Assembly: GCA_028583685.1 (NCBI GenBank)
Contig: JAMXIF010001253.1
Span: 78,174,962-78,238,961, forward strand
Source of the DNA: Petaurus breviceps papuanus
Lineage: Eukaryota; Chordata; Mammalia; Diprotodontia; Petauridae
Length of the DNA: 64,000 bases
Direction: 5' to 3'
The notes beneath the pieces are model-generated. The model searched no databases and was not told the origin of the DNA. It saw only the letters and a program-made list of their open reading frames with translations. Position 1 is the stretch's first letter. Each line of letters starts with the position of its first letter. The position numbers and the translations under genes are program-made. Of this stretch, positions 11,476 to 24,580 are shown one piece after another.

Positions 11476-11676
11476 ATATTGTTTTTTATATTTTTCTCCA
11501 ATATACTAAAAATGTTCAGACTGATGGTGATCACTCTAGCTCGTATACATGTGTAAAACTATGTCCGAGACTAACTGTCTACTAGCCTGGTTTATAACTC
11601 TTTGTCTCATCCATAATTTGTAGCCCTTTTCTCTCTAACATAGTGCTAGGGATGTAATAGATACTCAGTAAGTTTT

Positions 11677-11866
<190 letters not shown>

Positions 11867-11929
11867 GCTATTTGATTGATGTGTTTTTCTACTATGTCTT
11901 GACTTAGGAGATTTTCTTTGGAACAATTC

Positions 11930-14080
11930 ATTTCAACTTTCCTTCAATGTGGGCTGATATAACTCTCTTAGAAAAGTCAATATGATTATATTGCTATCTG
12001 AAAAATTGTGACTTTACTTAATTAATAAAAATACAATTTCTGTTTACTTCATTGTGATGCAGTTTACCAGATATTAGTGTCAAAGCTAAGAGATACTTCT
12101 ACAGAAAGGCCATATTCACAAGGGGTCTTAATGAATCATAAAATGAGCTTATTTTTGTTTACATGTAACTTTCCTGAAAATAGAATAATTGATCCCCTGA
12201 TATATATATTTAATTGACTAAGATATAAACCACAAATTCTGCATTGCAGATATGCTATTTAACTGATGTAAAATTTATGGCATGATGAACAAAAAGACTC
12301 TGAGACAATAATTGCTGCACCACAAGCAGCTCATGCATCTCAAATTCCTTTCCCAAACTTTAAATTGGCCTTGACTTATCATTGCTTCACAATGGCACAA
12401 AGTAGCAATGGTCAAAAAATCAACTATGAAGCTATATACTTTGTAAATTCTTGTAAATATTTTTTTTCCTTAATCAAGAAAGACAAATCTTTACTCTCTT
12501 TTAGATAATTTTGGACAATATGAAGTGGCATATATTAAAAAGCAGTATATATTTTATATTTTCACTAAGTTAAGCCTTGTGCAGATTTCTAAATGATGCA
12601 TTATATTCTTCTTCACAGATGTCATCTACCTTTGAAAACATCAGGATATTATTTAAATATTTTTGTTTTGTTTTTTAAAATTTCTTTGCTTTGGTCTGGA
12701 GTCCACATATTGTTGCTTATAATAGTCCAACCCAAGGGTTATAACCAACCTTTTACTTTTGGTAGATAATAGTAGAACTCTGACATTGTTCTGTATCATA
12801 TTTAATGTTCTGTAATAGGTGGAGAATAGTGGGGTAATAAAAAAATCAGATGGATTTGTATTGTATGTCATCCTGATCTTTTGAATAAATCTTCACAATG
12901 TATATTTTAGGCATTGTTTTTAAAAAGTACAAGGAATGTTATGATGCCTTATTCCCTGGCTGAATTTCTTTGCTATTTAATTACCAAAAATGTTTACTAA
13001 AAAGACCACAATTTAAAAATACTGCAAAGTGCCAAGCTATAGCGATTGAGCAATGTATTTTTTTTTCGGTCCATAAAACATAGAATATAGCAATAATAGT
13101 ATATTTTTTCTTATTTTAAAGTAAAATTATAGTAGTTGTAATTATTTATATCTAAATTTAAATTGTACGGATAGGAAAAATATAGTAATTATAAAAATAT
13201 TGCATCAGTTGATATATTTCATCATTATAATATTAAGTAGATAAAATGAAAATCTTAAGAACAGTTGATCTTTCTTATTTTTTGGAAAGACTAAATATTT
13301 ATTTGAAGACTTTGATTCCTCTGATCATGGAATAGAGAGGGACTTGGCATTTTTTAATACTTTATCCCTAGATAGGTTCAGAAAATGCAAATTTGTTTTT
13401 ATTAGTAGTTGCAGGTCTTTATCTGATAATTTAAGGGCATTTTTTCCTTCTGTGAAAATATTAAATCAAAATGACTCAAAACCAATGTAAAACAGAACCA
13501 AATTTATGCTGAAGATAGATGTGTATAAAATATCAAGACAGCTATAACATCTATCCACAAATGAATAGTTTGGAATTCCTGCAGCCTGGATGATACCTTT
13601 GAGTCCATCCTCTCAGTTAGATGCATATATAAATACTGTCACAATTTTTGCATCATGGTATAAAACTCATATTTTTCCCACAGTTGCTATTAATATAGGA
13701 CAGCCTCTAGGAGTTTCCAAAATTATCATTATGATGAAGATTATGTCAGTGCTGCACAGCTAAACTGGATCTAGCATGATAGATTTTAATTTTAGTTAAT
13801 GTATTTTTCCCCAGCTGTATTGAGTGATTTCTACACAATTTATTGTGACCATCCAGTAACTGTTGGAAATACCAAATCGATTTAGTTTTGTTTGGTTTCT
13901 TGCTCTGTTTTGATTTCTTTTTTATTCCTCTTAATGAAGAGACCATAACATTTTTTATTTGATTTCCTTTTTATCCTATGGACAAATGCCTAACATTTGC
14001 TTCCCATGTTCAGACTAAAGAAAATAAGTTAGGGGTTAAATTTTCTCAGTTTAGAAAAGAAACAACTAAATACTACTCAG
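11930..14080. other. AT-rich stretch without recognised repeats
   Basis: No SINE, LINE or coding signal is apparent over about 2 kb, which is unusual in this repeat-rich window. It may hold conserved non-coding DNA, but sequence alone cannot show that. Confidence 0.4.
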
Positions 14081-14084
14081 TAAG

Positions 14085-14500
14085 TCAGTCAAGAAATCTT
14101 TATTAAAGGGTGGCTAGGAGGTGCAGTGAATAGAGCACTGGCCCTGAAGTCAGGAGAACCTGAGTTTAAACTTAAGACACTTAACACTTACTAGCTATGT
14201 GACCTTGGGCATATCACTTAATCTCCTCCAAAAAAGCAAAAAAAAAAAAAAAAGAAAAGAAAAGAAATATTTATTAAGCACTTACTCAGTGCCAGGCACT
14301 GGAAAACAAAGACCTGAGGAGACACAAAGGAAAAAAAAAGACAATCTATGCTAACAAGAAAGTCACAGTCTAATGGAGGAGAAAACATGCAAACCCCTGT
14401 GTATAAACAAGGTATATACAGGTTAAGCTGGATACAATCATTGAAGGATATAATAAATAATCAACAGTACCTTAATCCCTTTGTTTAACATTTTAAATCA
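14085..14500 (-). mobile_element. L2 3' end interrupted by a SINE
   Basis: Left of the SINE is GTCAGTCAAGAAATCTTTAT. Right of it come TTATTAAGCACTTACTCAGT, GCCAGGCACTGGAAAACAAA and AGTCACAGTCTAATGGAGG, all reversed L2 tail and 3' UTR motifs. Confidence 0.8.
14108..14263 (+). mobile_element. Short Mar1-family SINE inside L2
   Basis: It starts GGGTGGCTAGGAGGTGCAG and ends in an A-rich tail. The flanks AAATCTTTATTAA (14094-14106) and AAATATTTATTAA (14265-14277) differ at one base, which supports a complete insertion of moderate age. Confidence 0.85.
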
Positions 14501-14814
14501 TAAGCATTTGAAGGAGAGAGAGGAACAAATATGTTTAGTTTTTATTTTATACCAAGGCACTTAGGTCACCAAAGTGTCATTTTAAAAATGATTAATGGAA
14601 CAAGCTTCTAAGTAAAATTTCAATAGTTTGATATGCCAAATAAAATTTATTCTTATCTATTTCTGAAATATATATGTATTGGCTGAAATAGATGATCTAT
14701 ATTTAATAGATCAGTTCAAAGAAGACTTTTAAGATTTCTTAGCTCTATATCAGAGGAAAAGGGAAAAGTTTATACTGTACTAGAAAAATCTCAGAAGGGT
14801 CAGTTGGGGGACCT

Positions 14815-15210
14815 GGTTTCTTGTCTGAAATCTTCTATTAGTTATTGCTTGACTTTTCCATCTGCAAAATTAGGCTCATAATACCTGCCCTTACATACTA
14901 GGTTTGTATTAAATGCAACAAGCCTTCATTAAGCATTTACCATAGACAAAATTATGTGCTAGACACTAGGGATACAAAGATAAAGTAACAGTAATAGTAA
15001 TAGTAATAACTAATATTTGCATAGCATTTTACATTTTAAAATTGCTTTAAAAATATAATTTAATTGTAGCCTTATAGAAGCCCTGGGAGGTATTATCCAC
15101 ATTTTATTGATGAAGAAACTGAGGCAGACAAACATTAAATTATTTGCCCATGGTCATACCATTAGTAAGTCTCTGAGGCCCTACTTCAACTCTGTTCTTC
15201 CTGATGTGGG
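14815..15210. mobile_element. Cluster of MIR, L2-tail and THER1-like fragments
   Basis: At 14815-14915 there is a MIR-like plus-strand piece (TTTCCATCTGCAAAATTAGG). At 14910-14985 there is a reversed L2 tail (TCATTAAGCATTTACC and GTGCTAGACACTAGGGATAC). At 14990-15210 there is a reversed CORE-SINE (TTGATGAAGAAACTGAGGCA, GAGGCCCTACTTCAACTC). Confidence 0.6.
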
Positions 15211-16135
15211 GGAAAAAAAACCACCATTTTTTGCAATGTTCAATACTTACTTTTGCAAAGGAGATTTCTTATATCTCCTCTTTGGGGTCAAGCTTGCTCT
15301 TTGTAATTTTACAACCTTCACTTTCATTTTTGGGTAATTGTTATTTTTTAAATTCATATTGTGTAAGCCACTGTATGTATGTTGTTTTCCTTTCTCTGCT
15401 TGCTTCACTTTGTGTTAGTTCATATAAGTCACCACATTTATTATATTCATCATTTCTTACAACACAGTAATATTTCATTCCATTTATATTCATGTACAGC
15501 AATTTGTTTAGTCATCCCTTCAAATTATAGGCATCTACTTTGTATTTTTTTTTTTGCTGACCTATAGTATTTTGGATATATTACTGGAATGAAAGAGAGA
15601 GATGAGGGCTAGGTATAGAACTCATGGGAGTTTATGAGATTATTAAGATAAAAAGTATTAAGAGGGAAGAGCCTAGAACATAGTCTGAGGACAACCTTAC
15701 AAAGGGGAAGGGACAAGGATATAATACAACAGAGGAGTCTGAGAAGGAACAGAAAAGTCTGACTTCATATATGTCGATCTTTCCACTATGGTAGGCTGGT
15801 TGTATTAACTGATGCACTAATTCATTAAACAAATACTTTGTGACTAATTAATACATACATGCTAAACATTGTGGAGGATGTAGAAGTTATATAATCAATT
15901 TTTCAAAAGATGTATCTGGTTCCAGTATCTTGATTTTTTTATGTTTTAAAGTAAGTAAATAGGGGTTTTCTTGAATGAAGTAAAAAATACAAGTATGACC
16001 CCATTATATGTATTGATCTGGGGAAGTATTTGCTCTAATATGCCTTAGGTGAATGAATAAAACTATTAGGACCAGGTAATAAAGTGTAGGATTACTTATT
16101 GTATTTTGAGTGCCTACTATGTGTTAATAAAGAAT

Positions 16136-16289
16136 TTTTTTTTTAAGCAATTGGGGTTAAGTAACCTGCTCAAGGTTACACGGCCAGTTATTTCTGGGTG
16201 TGGTGCTGAGTATCTGAGCCCGGATTTGATCCAGGTCATCCCGACACTGGAGCCGGTACTCTTACTCGCTGAGCCACCTGGCCGCCCCG
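16136..16289 (-). mobile_element. WSINE1-like SINE
   Basis: The plus strand runs from a reversed A-tail and AAGCAATTGGGGTTAAGTAA to CTGAGCCACCTGGCCGCCCC. It closely matches the other WSINE1-like copies, including the TGGTGCTGAGTATCTGAGCC section. The flanks are only weakly similar. Confidence 0.88.
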
Positions 16290-16299
16290 ATATAGAAAT

Positions 16300-17580
16300 T
16301 TCTAAACAAAAGATCTACTCCTATCCTGCAATAGCTCAGTGAGCTAAATAAATATTCATAACCATTCCCAAACCTGATAAGTATACAGAAAATATCAAAT
16401 ACAAAAATAAATATAATATATACATATAATGTGTGAATACAAATTTGAAGATAAGCATAAGAATTATTGCACTTTATTGTGGTGGATTAGTAAACACATG
16501 AGTTAATAGAGAGGAGAGGTGAGAGACTATCATAACTAAAAGAGTGGAGATAGGCATTAGTTAAATGCATGGGGCATGGCAAATGTTTTATTGGTGGAGT
16601 ACCAAGTTAGGCAATAACATAGTATGAGGTAGGAATATAGGAGGAGGCTACACATTTGAAGATTTTGAATTCTTGGCTGGCAATTGTACATTAGAAATTT
16701 ACAAAGGAAATTCTTGGCCTACTCATTGCAATTAGGAGAAAATCAATAGTTTAAAAGCAGATTGTGCAAAAAACCTTTAAGTAACTATGTTGCTAAGTTA
16801 CACACAAGCTGAAATTATGTAAAATGTTCATGAATAAAGCTTTGGAGCTGACATTAATATCAGCTAAGAGCTTTTTAAAAAAAATCTGCTATTAAAAAAG
16901 AAAAATATGACTAAATATCCTTCTTGGTGTCTCTGTTTTGATTTCTTGCAGTCAAATATTCTCCTTAAAAAAGACTTTCAAAACACAGTAGAAGTATAAA
17001 TAATATTCTTTTGGTGATACAGATATGATGATTTCAAAGTAAGCTCTTTGATGAATCAGTAAAAAAAATCCTTGCATTCATTTTTTATTGAGTGGGTAGA
17101 AAGTTGTCTTTCCATAATACAATGGAATATTAGTGAATTTTCTCATATTCTAGAATCTATATGGGATATTTCAGAGAATGCTATATTTCTCATCTGTCAT
17201 CATATCTTCTGATTCAGACTTTCTGCTTTACTACTAACAGACTCCTACTCATTTAAAAGTGATTCATCATATTCTGTTATTTACCCCATTATTATTTGCT
17301 TTGTGTCTCTGTTTATGATTCAGATGCTCAGTGCTTTATTTTTTTTAAAAAAATTTCTTAAATTACTTTAATAGTCTATAAAAAAATAAAAGCATTTATA
17401 CTCTGTTCAAGAATCCCATTACCCATGCATTGTGTTGGGATTTAACATGTAGTAGGAGCTCAATACATTTTTTATGGTGATGATATTGAGGTTTTAATAA
17501 TTAATATATTCGATCCAAGAAATCACCTAATTGTAAGACTGGGTAGGCATTTGAAAGGTGATGTAAAAATTTTTCCTGTC
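16300..17580. other. AT-rich unique-looking DNA
   Basis: I see no repeat family or gene. Microsatellite-like TATA stretches are short. Confidence 0.45.
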
Positions 17581-17589
17581 TTACTAAGG

Positions 17590-17735
17590 GTTGCTATCAT
17601 TCAAGAAATATTTACTAAGCACCTACTATGTGCATGGCATTGAGTGTATATGCATTTATTGTATATAGACATATATATGCATGTATATGTACATGCATAT
17701 ATATTTCACATACGTGTATTTGAGTGTATGTATAC
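17590..17735. repeat. L2 tail remnant followed by TATG/CATA microsatellite
   Basis: AATATTTACTAAGCACCTAC with CTATGTGCATGGCATTGAG is a reversed L2 tail. It runs into degenerate TATG/CATA repeats from 17645. Confidence 0.65.
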
Positions 17736-18539
17736 ATGTAATCACTTCCATGAACGTTTTCATAATCCATCTCTCCAACCCCCAGTATTTACTCATCTTT
17801 CCTTCTTTAAGTTACTTTATAGATACTTATCTGTATGTGTGTATTCAGAGAAGAATATGAAGACAGGCTTGTTGTGAGGATCAAATGAGATATTTGCAAA
17901 GTTCCTAGTGTATAGTAGGCACTTAGTGAATGTTTACTCCTTTATTTCATTTCTCATTCCAAGTAGAGGAAAATGTAAGTTTTTCTTAGTGTTTTAAAAA
18001 GAAGAAAGTATTCTCATCTACCAAAGATCCTAAGCCTCAAAGCATCAGAAACAATAAGGCCTATGTCAAAGAGAGATCATGTCAATCAGAGATCTTAAGG
18101 CTCAGAAAAAAGTTTAAGGTAATAAAAGGCCAATTTTTATGGGGACTTGGAAATTAGTAACAGAGGACTTGTACCATATATATTGTACCTTTGAGGGATC
18201 TTATCCCCTTCACATATGGTTAAAATGATGAAACTGTTTTTAAGTATGAGTTTAGTCTAGGCCTCAAGACCCTGGTCACCACCGTTACCATTTTCCATCT
18301 TTTCAAATCTGTAGGAAATCCCAATCCTTAAGGTGACTAAAGAGTTAAGAAGAGCCATACCTGTTAGACATGCCTGGGATATCTAGTTATGGCATTTGAC
18401 GTCATTGTCCCTGCAGTGACTCAATTTTCATTCATCAGAGACATCTGGAGGTTTGAACCTCCAAGCAAATGTTTCTTCTTCTGTCCTATGAAAGACAAAA
18501 TGATCCTGTTCTCCCTAGTATTCAGTGACCATCTGCTGA

Positions 18540-20520
18540 GGTGAAAATCCATTTACTTTCTATCACTGCCCATTCTCTCTTACCACAGTGCATATCTTTT
18601 TTGTCCTTGCATTTCATTGTGCATTTTTGTATATTCACTCAATTATTAACCAGTTCCCTTCTACCCTAGGGATTTTAGGTCACGCTCTTCCTAGCTTCTT
18701 CGATGAACATAAAGTTGGCTTCTTCTAGAAGACACTCTAACAGATGCCCATCCTCTTTAAAATTTGGTGCACCTTTTTTTTTCATGTTCCCTGACATATT
18801 GGACTAGAAAGGAGAATAGTTAAACTTTTCTTCTCACCATTACTTCCAAATTGTCTCTTTGTCAGCATTATTTAGCAATTTTATTATTTTGAAGGTCAGA
18901 ACATGGTCCTACAGCTTAGCATCTATTCACATATCAATTTTCATTTCTCAATCTTTTGTGAAGTTCAGTATCTGACTCAGTCTCATTTTCAACTACAATC
19001 TGTGTCTTCATACTTGGGAGACTTTAGTTTGCATGAGCTAAGACTTTTTTAAAAAATAAAACCAACCCTCCCACCCTTTCCTGCTTATCAGCCCCATCAA
19101 TTTCCACAGTAATTGTCACATCTTTAACCACACCTTCAAACGTAACTATACTACATCTTTCTGTTAGAAGAAAGCATAGTATAACATGGTGGAATATTGA
19201 CTTTAGAGTCAGGAAGACATGAATTCAAATCCCACTTCTGATACAAGTCAAGTGTCTAAGAAAAAGTTAAAATTTCCTTGAGAATCAATTTCTACATAAC
19301 AAAAATAATAAGGATAATAACTATTCTAACTACTCTACTAGGTTGTTGACAAGATCAAAGGAGATTGATCATAACTTTTTACTCTCCTATATCTCTTTCT
19401 GCTTCATTCCTCTCAGTTCTTGAACTTCACCATGCCCTCCAGTCCCTTGAGTTCAAACGTTATTCTCACAGTCCAACACTCCTTAAGTTTCACTGTCCTT
19501 CACAATATTTACCTTATATTTTAGGAGTTTAAATGCATGCTTTGTATAACTATCTTCTATTCTTCAATACTTGTCCATAATCTGTCACTTCTGATGCCTT
19601 GCCAAGCCCCCAGCTTTATTTACCCACACCATCCATCAGCTTCACTCCAACACCTGTGATACTGAAGACTGCTGGAAAAAAAAATAACACTATGTTCAGA
19701 CATTTTGTCTTCCATTATTTTATATTGGCCATCACTAATGCAAAGCAACACTTTCATATTTCTCCAACAGATTAATATCCTCTATGGATCCAATTATGTT
19801 TATTGCAAACTGTGTTTTTTACTCAGGATCTCATATCATCTCTTCAATCTCTTTCAGCAGAATCCCAATAGTTCCTTGGAACCAAACAAAAGTAGAGGTT
19901 TTCTACATTCTCCTCTACTGTACAACTCAGAACCCTGTGACATTAATCCCTATTTCCCAGGGCATTGCTCCACTTTCTATGAAAAGGTGATACTTCTTGC
20001 TAAGGCGAAACTCTGTATATGTGTCTTTGAACCTATGTCCTTCCATCTCCTCAATGAACTTTTCTCTATGATCATTTAATTCCTTTACCTTGTCCTCGGA
20101 CATTGCTTATCTTCTGACTACCACTGCTGTCTAAAAGTACACTGGTATCTTTCAAATGATTATTTAAAAAAAATTCTCAATTTTGCCATTCCTTCAAGAT
20201 ATTATCCTATCTCTTTATGCTTTTACAATCAAATTCTTAAGAAAGGGTCTTGTACACTAATTGCTTCAATTACTCCCATTCAACTTCTCAATTTCTTGCA
20301 GTCTGCGTTTTGAGGTTTAATTTGAATGGAAACTGCTTCTTCAAGATTAATGCAGATCTCTTATCTGGTATATACAACAACCATTTACCAGTTCTTATTC
20401 TAATTGACTTCACAATTAATTTTTACTATGTTGACCACTGCCTCCCACTGGATGTTTGATTCCTTAGGCTTCCCTAACACTACGCATCCAACCACTCTTT
20501 CAGTCATTATCAATTAGTGT
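18540..20520 (+). mobile_element. Decayed CR1/L3/L2-type LINE ORF
   Basis: A pyrimidine-rich tract shows pieces typical of the L2/L3/CR1 ORF: TGAAGACTGCTGGAAAAAAA, TTTCTCCAACAGATTAATAT and, near 20340-20450, a run that translates roughly as INADLLSGIYNNHLPVLILI followed by FTINFYYVDHCL. That run resembles the RT block ending in AFDTVDHPLL. Several short frames (100-124 codons or fewer) within it are remnants. A MIR piece interrupts at about 19175-19375. Confidence 0.5.
19175..19375 (+). mobile_element. MIR-like SINE fragment
   Basis: TTTAGAGTCAGGAAGACATG, AATTCAAATCCCACTTCTGA and a tail around AGGTTGTTGACAAGATCAAA follow the order of MIR. The central core is poorly preserved. Confidence 0.55.
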
Positions 20521-21439
20521 TATTTAAACTGGATTAGAAAAAAAAAACAAAAATAAAACAAAACACTGTGGTCTGATTTGATAAAGACATTGAGTGATAG
20601 AGGCAGAACCAGAGAAGAATGATCAAATGCTAGTGTGTTAAAATTGTATCTTGTTCTGATCTCCCTAATCATACTTTCTACTCAGTATACTAAGTGTATA
20701 AATAGCCAGTATAAAAAGCTACTAACAAGAATTAAGATTGCAAAGTCAAACATAGAGGGTTTGTACAAAGTGTCTCAAAAATCAAAAGAGCATAATTTAC
20801 AAATTGCATCATATGTTGATCAAAAATCACATCCAGGAGATATGTACTGAATCAGGGAAATCATTGCTGATAGTGCCTTTTGGTCCTATGATATATAAAT
20901 ATCAGATATGTTCCAGATATTCTCAGTAAGATAAAGAAAACACTGAAAGGTTCTGATAACTTTGAGATGACATGAATATGTAAAGTTTTACTGGCAACTT
21001 TGAGATTATTTGGATATGTCAAAGAACTAAGCATGAGATGACACAGATAGGAGTTGATCTATTTCTAAAAAAAAAAAAAAAAACACCTTATAAAATGAGA
21101 CCTCAAACTCCTGTCCCCAATCATTTTTCTATCTCCATTGAGTCTATGCTACCTAGTGCTTCAAACTTTAATCCATGTTTATATAAGCAATTATTTGCCT
21201 CTCCTGTTCTCGCCATTCTCTTTCCACACTGCCTGCCTTCCTTTACCACCTGGAATCCCTTACACAGGCCTTCTGACTCTATGCCCTTTTTGCCATTTAT
21301 CTCTGTACTTTCTGTGTTATTTTCTCCATACTCTCTGTAGTGATATGATTACAGCATTACTCCTCACTGTCATTATGGTCTTTCCTGGTGAGTAATCAGG
21401 CATGCCTGCCCCATTTCATAATTTCATAGATTAATGATC

Positions 21440-21712
21440 AATTCAACTAGCTAACAATAAAGATTAACATTAGTATAGTACTTACTATGTATCAGGCACT
21501 GTGCTAATTTATAATTATTGTCTCCTTTGATACTTACAAGAATCCTGGTGCTATTATTACACCTATTTTACAAATGGTGAAATTAAAGCAAATAGAGGTC
21601 TAGTGAATTGCTCAGAGTTACACAGCTAGTAAGTATCAGATACTAGCTTTGAACTCAGATCTTCCTTATTCCTAGCCCAGTGCTTTATCCACTGTACCAT
21701 TTAATTGCCCAG
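21440..21712 (-). mobile_element. THER1/MIR-like CORE-SINE
   Basis: Reversed element with GTACTTACTATGTATCAGGC, ACCTATTTTACAAATGGTGA, GAGTTACACAGCTAGTAAGT, TTGAACTCAGATCTTCCTTA and CCACTGTACCATTTAATTGC. It is one of the better preserved old SINEs here. Confidence 0.75.
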
Positions 21713-21867
21713 TTGAAGTCATCTGGACAGTATAGAACTTGGTGACAAATTGGATATAGAGATGACAAAGGAGATAAAATAAACATTTCTTTTAAAACGG
21801 AGCATAACTTTATACATTTTATCCATTCTATCAGTTATCTGACTTACATACTGAATATCTGACATAC

Positions 21868-21958
21868 CACATGCGCACACACATTATGTATGTATGTATA
21901 CATATATGTGTGTGTTCATATACCTATACATATATACACATAAATATGTGTATGTGTT
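21868..21958. repeat. TATG/CACA microsatellite
   Basis: Degenerate GTATGTATACATATATGTG units. Nothing coding. Confidence 0.85.
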
Positions 21959-22049
21959 CAATTTTGGGGAGATTATTTTATGTACTATCATGACAGAACT
22001 TAGAATCAGAAAAGTAGGATCATGACTTGTCTCTAATGATGTCAAGCTA

Positions 22050-22330
22050 TGTGATCATAAGATCCAGTGTTGGAAGAGACTTTAGAAATCATTCATTCAT
22101 GCCCTCCATTTTAGAAATCAGTAAACATGTTCACAAAAACTTATCCATTTTTTCAGTGTTCTTAATCTAGATACAGGTTTCAAAACACAACCACTGGTTC
22201 CAAATTGAATGTTAATTCTGCCATTCCACCTCTGTGACCCTTAGTTCTCTTATCTGTGAGGTAAGGTTAATAATGTTTGGAACACATGGGAAAAAGCCAT
22301 TGCTACTAGTTATCCCAAAGGGTTATGATG
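22050..22330. mobile_element. CR1-like tail piece and MIR fragment
   Basis: AAGATCCAGTGTTGGAAGAG with ACTTTAGAAATCATTCATTC (22056-22130) resembles a reversed CR1 3' end. ATTCCACCTCTGTGACCCTT and TATCTGTGAGGTAAGGTTAA (22190-22330) resemble MIR. Confidence 0.45.
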
Positions 22331-23390
22331 AGAATGGAATTTTTTAAACTATAAAATGTGGTATAATATTGGGGACACTAAAATTAAAATTACTGTCTTC
22401 TTAAGAGTGGGAGTATAGCAAGTAGGAACTAATATATGTTTGGAGATTTTACTTTTCTTATAAGTGAAGTTGTTTGGAGATTCTTTCTACCCTGAAGAGA
22501 AGAGATTCATTTTGATATATTCCTTTAATCTTTTCTCTAGCACCAAAGGATCACTTGGGGATAAGACATTTCACCATTTGGAATTCACTTCTGATATTGA
22601 TGCCAGTTAATGGAAACTGCAATAGTTGCTCCTGTTCCTTATATCACCAAATTTGAAAAATAAGATGCATAGAAATTTGACAATTTTTAAGTGTTACTGT
22701 TCATGTGCTAGAAGAATATCACTTTTCTTTGTTCAAAATGTGATTTTAAAAAAACCTGCTAAATTTTTACATTTGATTCTTTTTTTTAAAAAATAGCAGG
22801 GCCTGGAAACTTTCTTTGATAATATGTCTCTGAAATAGTCATATAAAATAATAGGAAAATATAATTGCATTTATATTACTGAAGGATATAATAAAAATCT
22901 GTATTGTATAAAGCAACCTACAGTGGATCTGAGAGAATTAAAATCTTATCACAAATTAAAGTAGTAGAATGATTTCAAAATGATTATAGTCAAAGATAAC
23001 CTTATCTAAAATGATCAACTTACACACTTAAAGAAATTCCCCCATATGTCTTAGAAGTGTGTCATTCCTCACTAGGGAAATTTGGATATTTTTGAGAACT
23101 TTGATTATGAAGATTTATAAAAATATGGTTTTTGAGGTGGAGAGTAAACCTAGGGGAAAATCAAAATATTCTGCACCCATTTGAATGCTTAGGAATGTTT
23201 TATTTTAAAGCAAATAATCAAAACAATGATTTATGTCAAAGAACTATACATAAAGTAATATTCTTAATGTACTATTTGTAATGTAGAGCTTTATATAAAG
23301 TGTTACTCTTAATTCCCCCAAATTGAAACTTGGATGAAACATGAAGATTTATCTTTATTCCCTTGAAGCTTAGGTATAAATAGCACCAGA
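22330..23390. other. AT-rich unique-looking DNA
   Basis: No feature recognised. Confidence 0.45.
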
Positions 23391-23399
23391 TCTGACCCA

Positions 23400-24580
23400 T
23401 GGCAATGGCAAGCAAAGAAGTAGTTAACACCTTGTTTCACCTATTTAATTATTTAGCACCTTGTTTCAGTTCAAGATTATATCAAGAATTTTGTTAAGAA
23501 AAAGAAGTTGTGAAGCCCTGTTGCTGATGCATCAGGGAGGGGAGGAGCTAATGACCATATATAAGGAAAGGCCCAGGCTGGAGAGAGCAGAACTGAGGAG
23601 GGAGGAGAAACTGGGAAGAAGCATGGCTATGGCTCTGGTACTTTGTCTGTCTGTTTTGATGTTACTTTGTCATATTGGTCTGCTGATAGAGGATGCTGCT
23701 GTTTTTACAGAAACCTGGGACCTTACTCTGGTTCAGAAGCTCTGAAAGAAGATTTTCTTGTTGTCTGTTTAAAGAAATCCTAGAGGAGGGTCTTACTGAT
23801 GTTTTCAGAGGGCTTGGGATTATACTAATGATTTGTGTTGATTTCTCAGACCTTGTTTTTGGGTTTGTGTTGATTTCATGGGTGGAAAGTAAATTGGTGA
23901 TGGTGCCAGCAAAGTGAATGAATGTTATTGTGGCTTTGTTAAGCTTTATCTTCCCAGGAAGAGAAACTGTGAAGGACTTGAGGTGGACTAGACACTGTGA
24001 ACTTCGATATGGAACAGGAACTGGACAAGGAGCTGGGTGAGGAGTTGGGAGCTGCCTGCCTTTGAACCCAGGTGACTGTTGGGTAGATTCAGGTAGGAGC
24101 TGGACCTATGGAAGAGGAACCATGCAAGCTGAGAGGCCATCTCCAGTCAAGATGATAAGATCTCTCCTTGAGTATTTAATGGAAACTGAGAAGATCATGA
24201 TTTAATGTAACAGGGGTGGGAGGACTTTGTACTCAGTATCCTGTACTCTTCAGGATGATTGAAAACTAATCTCCAATTAAGAAGAAGAATTTTTGACTGA
24301 GATTAAGACAAGATGACCTAAGGGTGGAGAACTCTGACCTTTGTATTTTGTGTCCATTGAGGAGGCCTGCCTCCTTAAGAATGTTGGAGTTAAGTTCTTA
24401 CTGAATTGTATCTTTTGCTTAAAACTTTGTGACCACTTTGGTGAAAACTATGTGGCCATTTTAGTGATAACTTGTTATGTCATAAAAACGTGAATGAATG
24501 CTATACTTTAATTTCTCTCAATATTTTGCTTTAATTTACTGATTAATCAACAGAGAGTTCCCTATATTATGTAATCAGAA
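23400..24580 (+). mobile_element. Unclassified TATA-containing block, possibly an LTR
   Basis: This block is less AT-rich than its surroundings. It has a strong TATA-like CCATATATAAGG at 23556-23567, just after a GC-richer run (GGGAGGGGAGGAGCTAATGA) and before purine-rich sequence. Such an arrangement suits an LTR U3/R, but I found no paired target duplication or clear TG...CA ends. Short frames of 94 and 74 codons here show no recognised domain. A retro-element promoter or an isolated host promoter are both possible. Confidence 0.35.

Noticed and set aside
19705-20079. 124-codon open frame
   Set aside because: It lies in a decayed CR1/L3/L2-type LINE with overlapping frames in other phases and no preserved domain.
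23461-23917. 94- and 74-codon frames after a TATA box, as a possible small gene
   Set aside because: The frames overlap in different phases, and a hydrophobic run (MALVLCLSVLMLLCHIGLLI) could suggest a signal peptide, but there is no splice support or recognised family. Kept only as an unclassified block.
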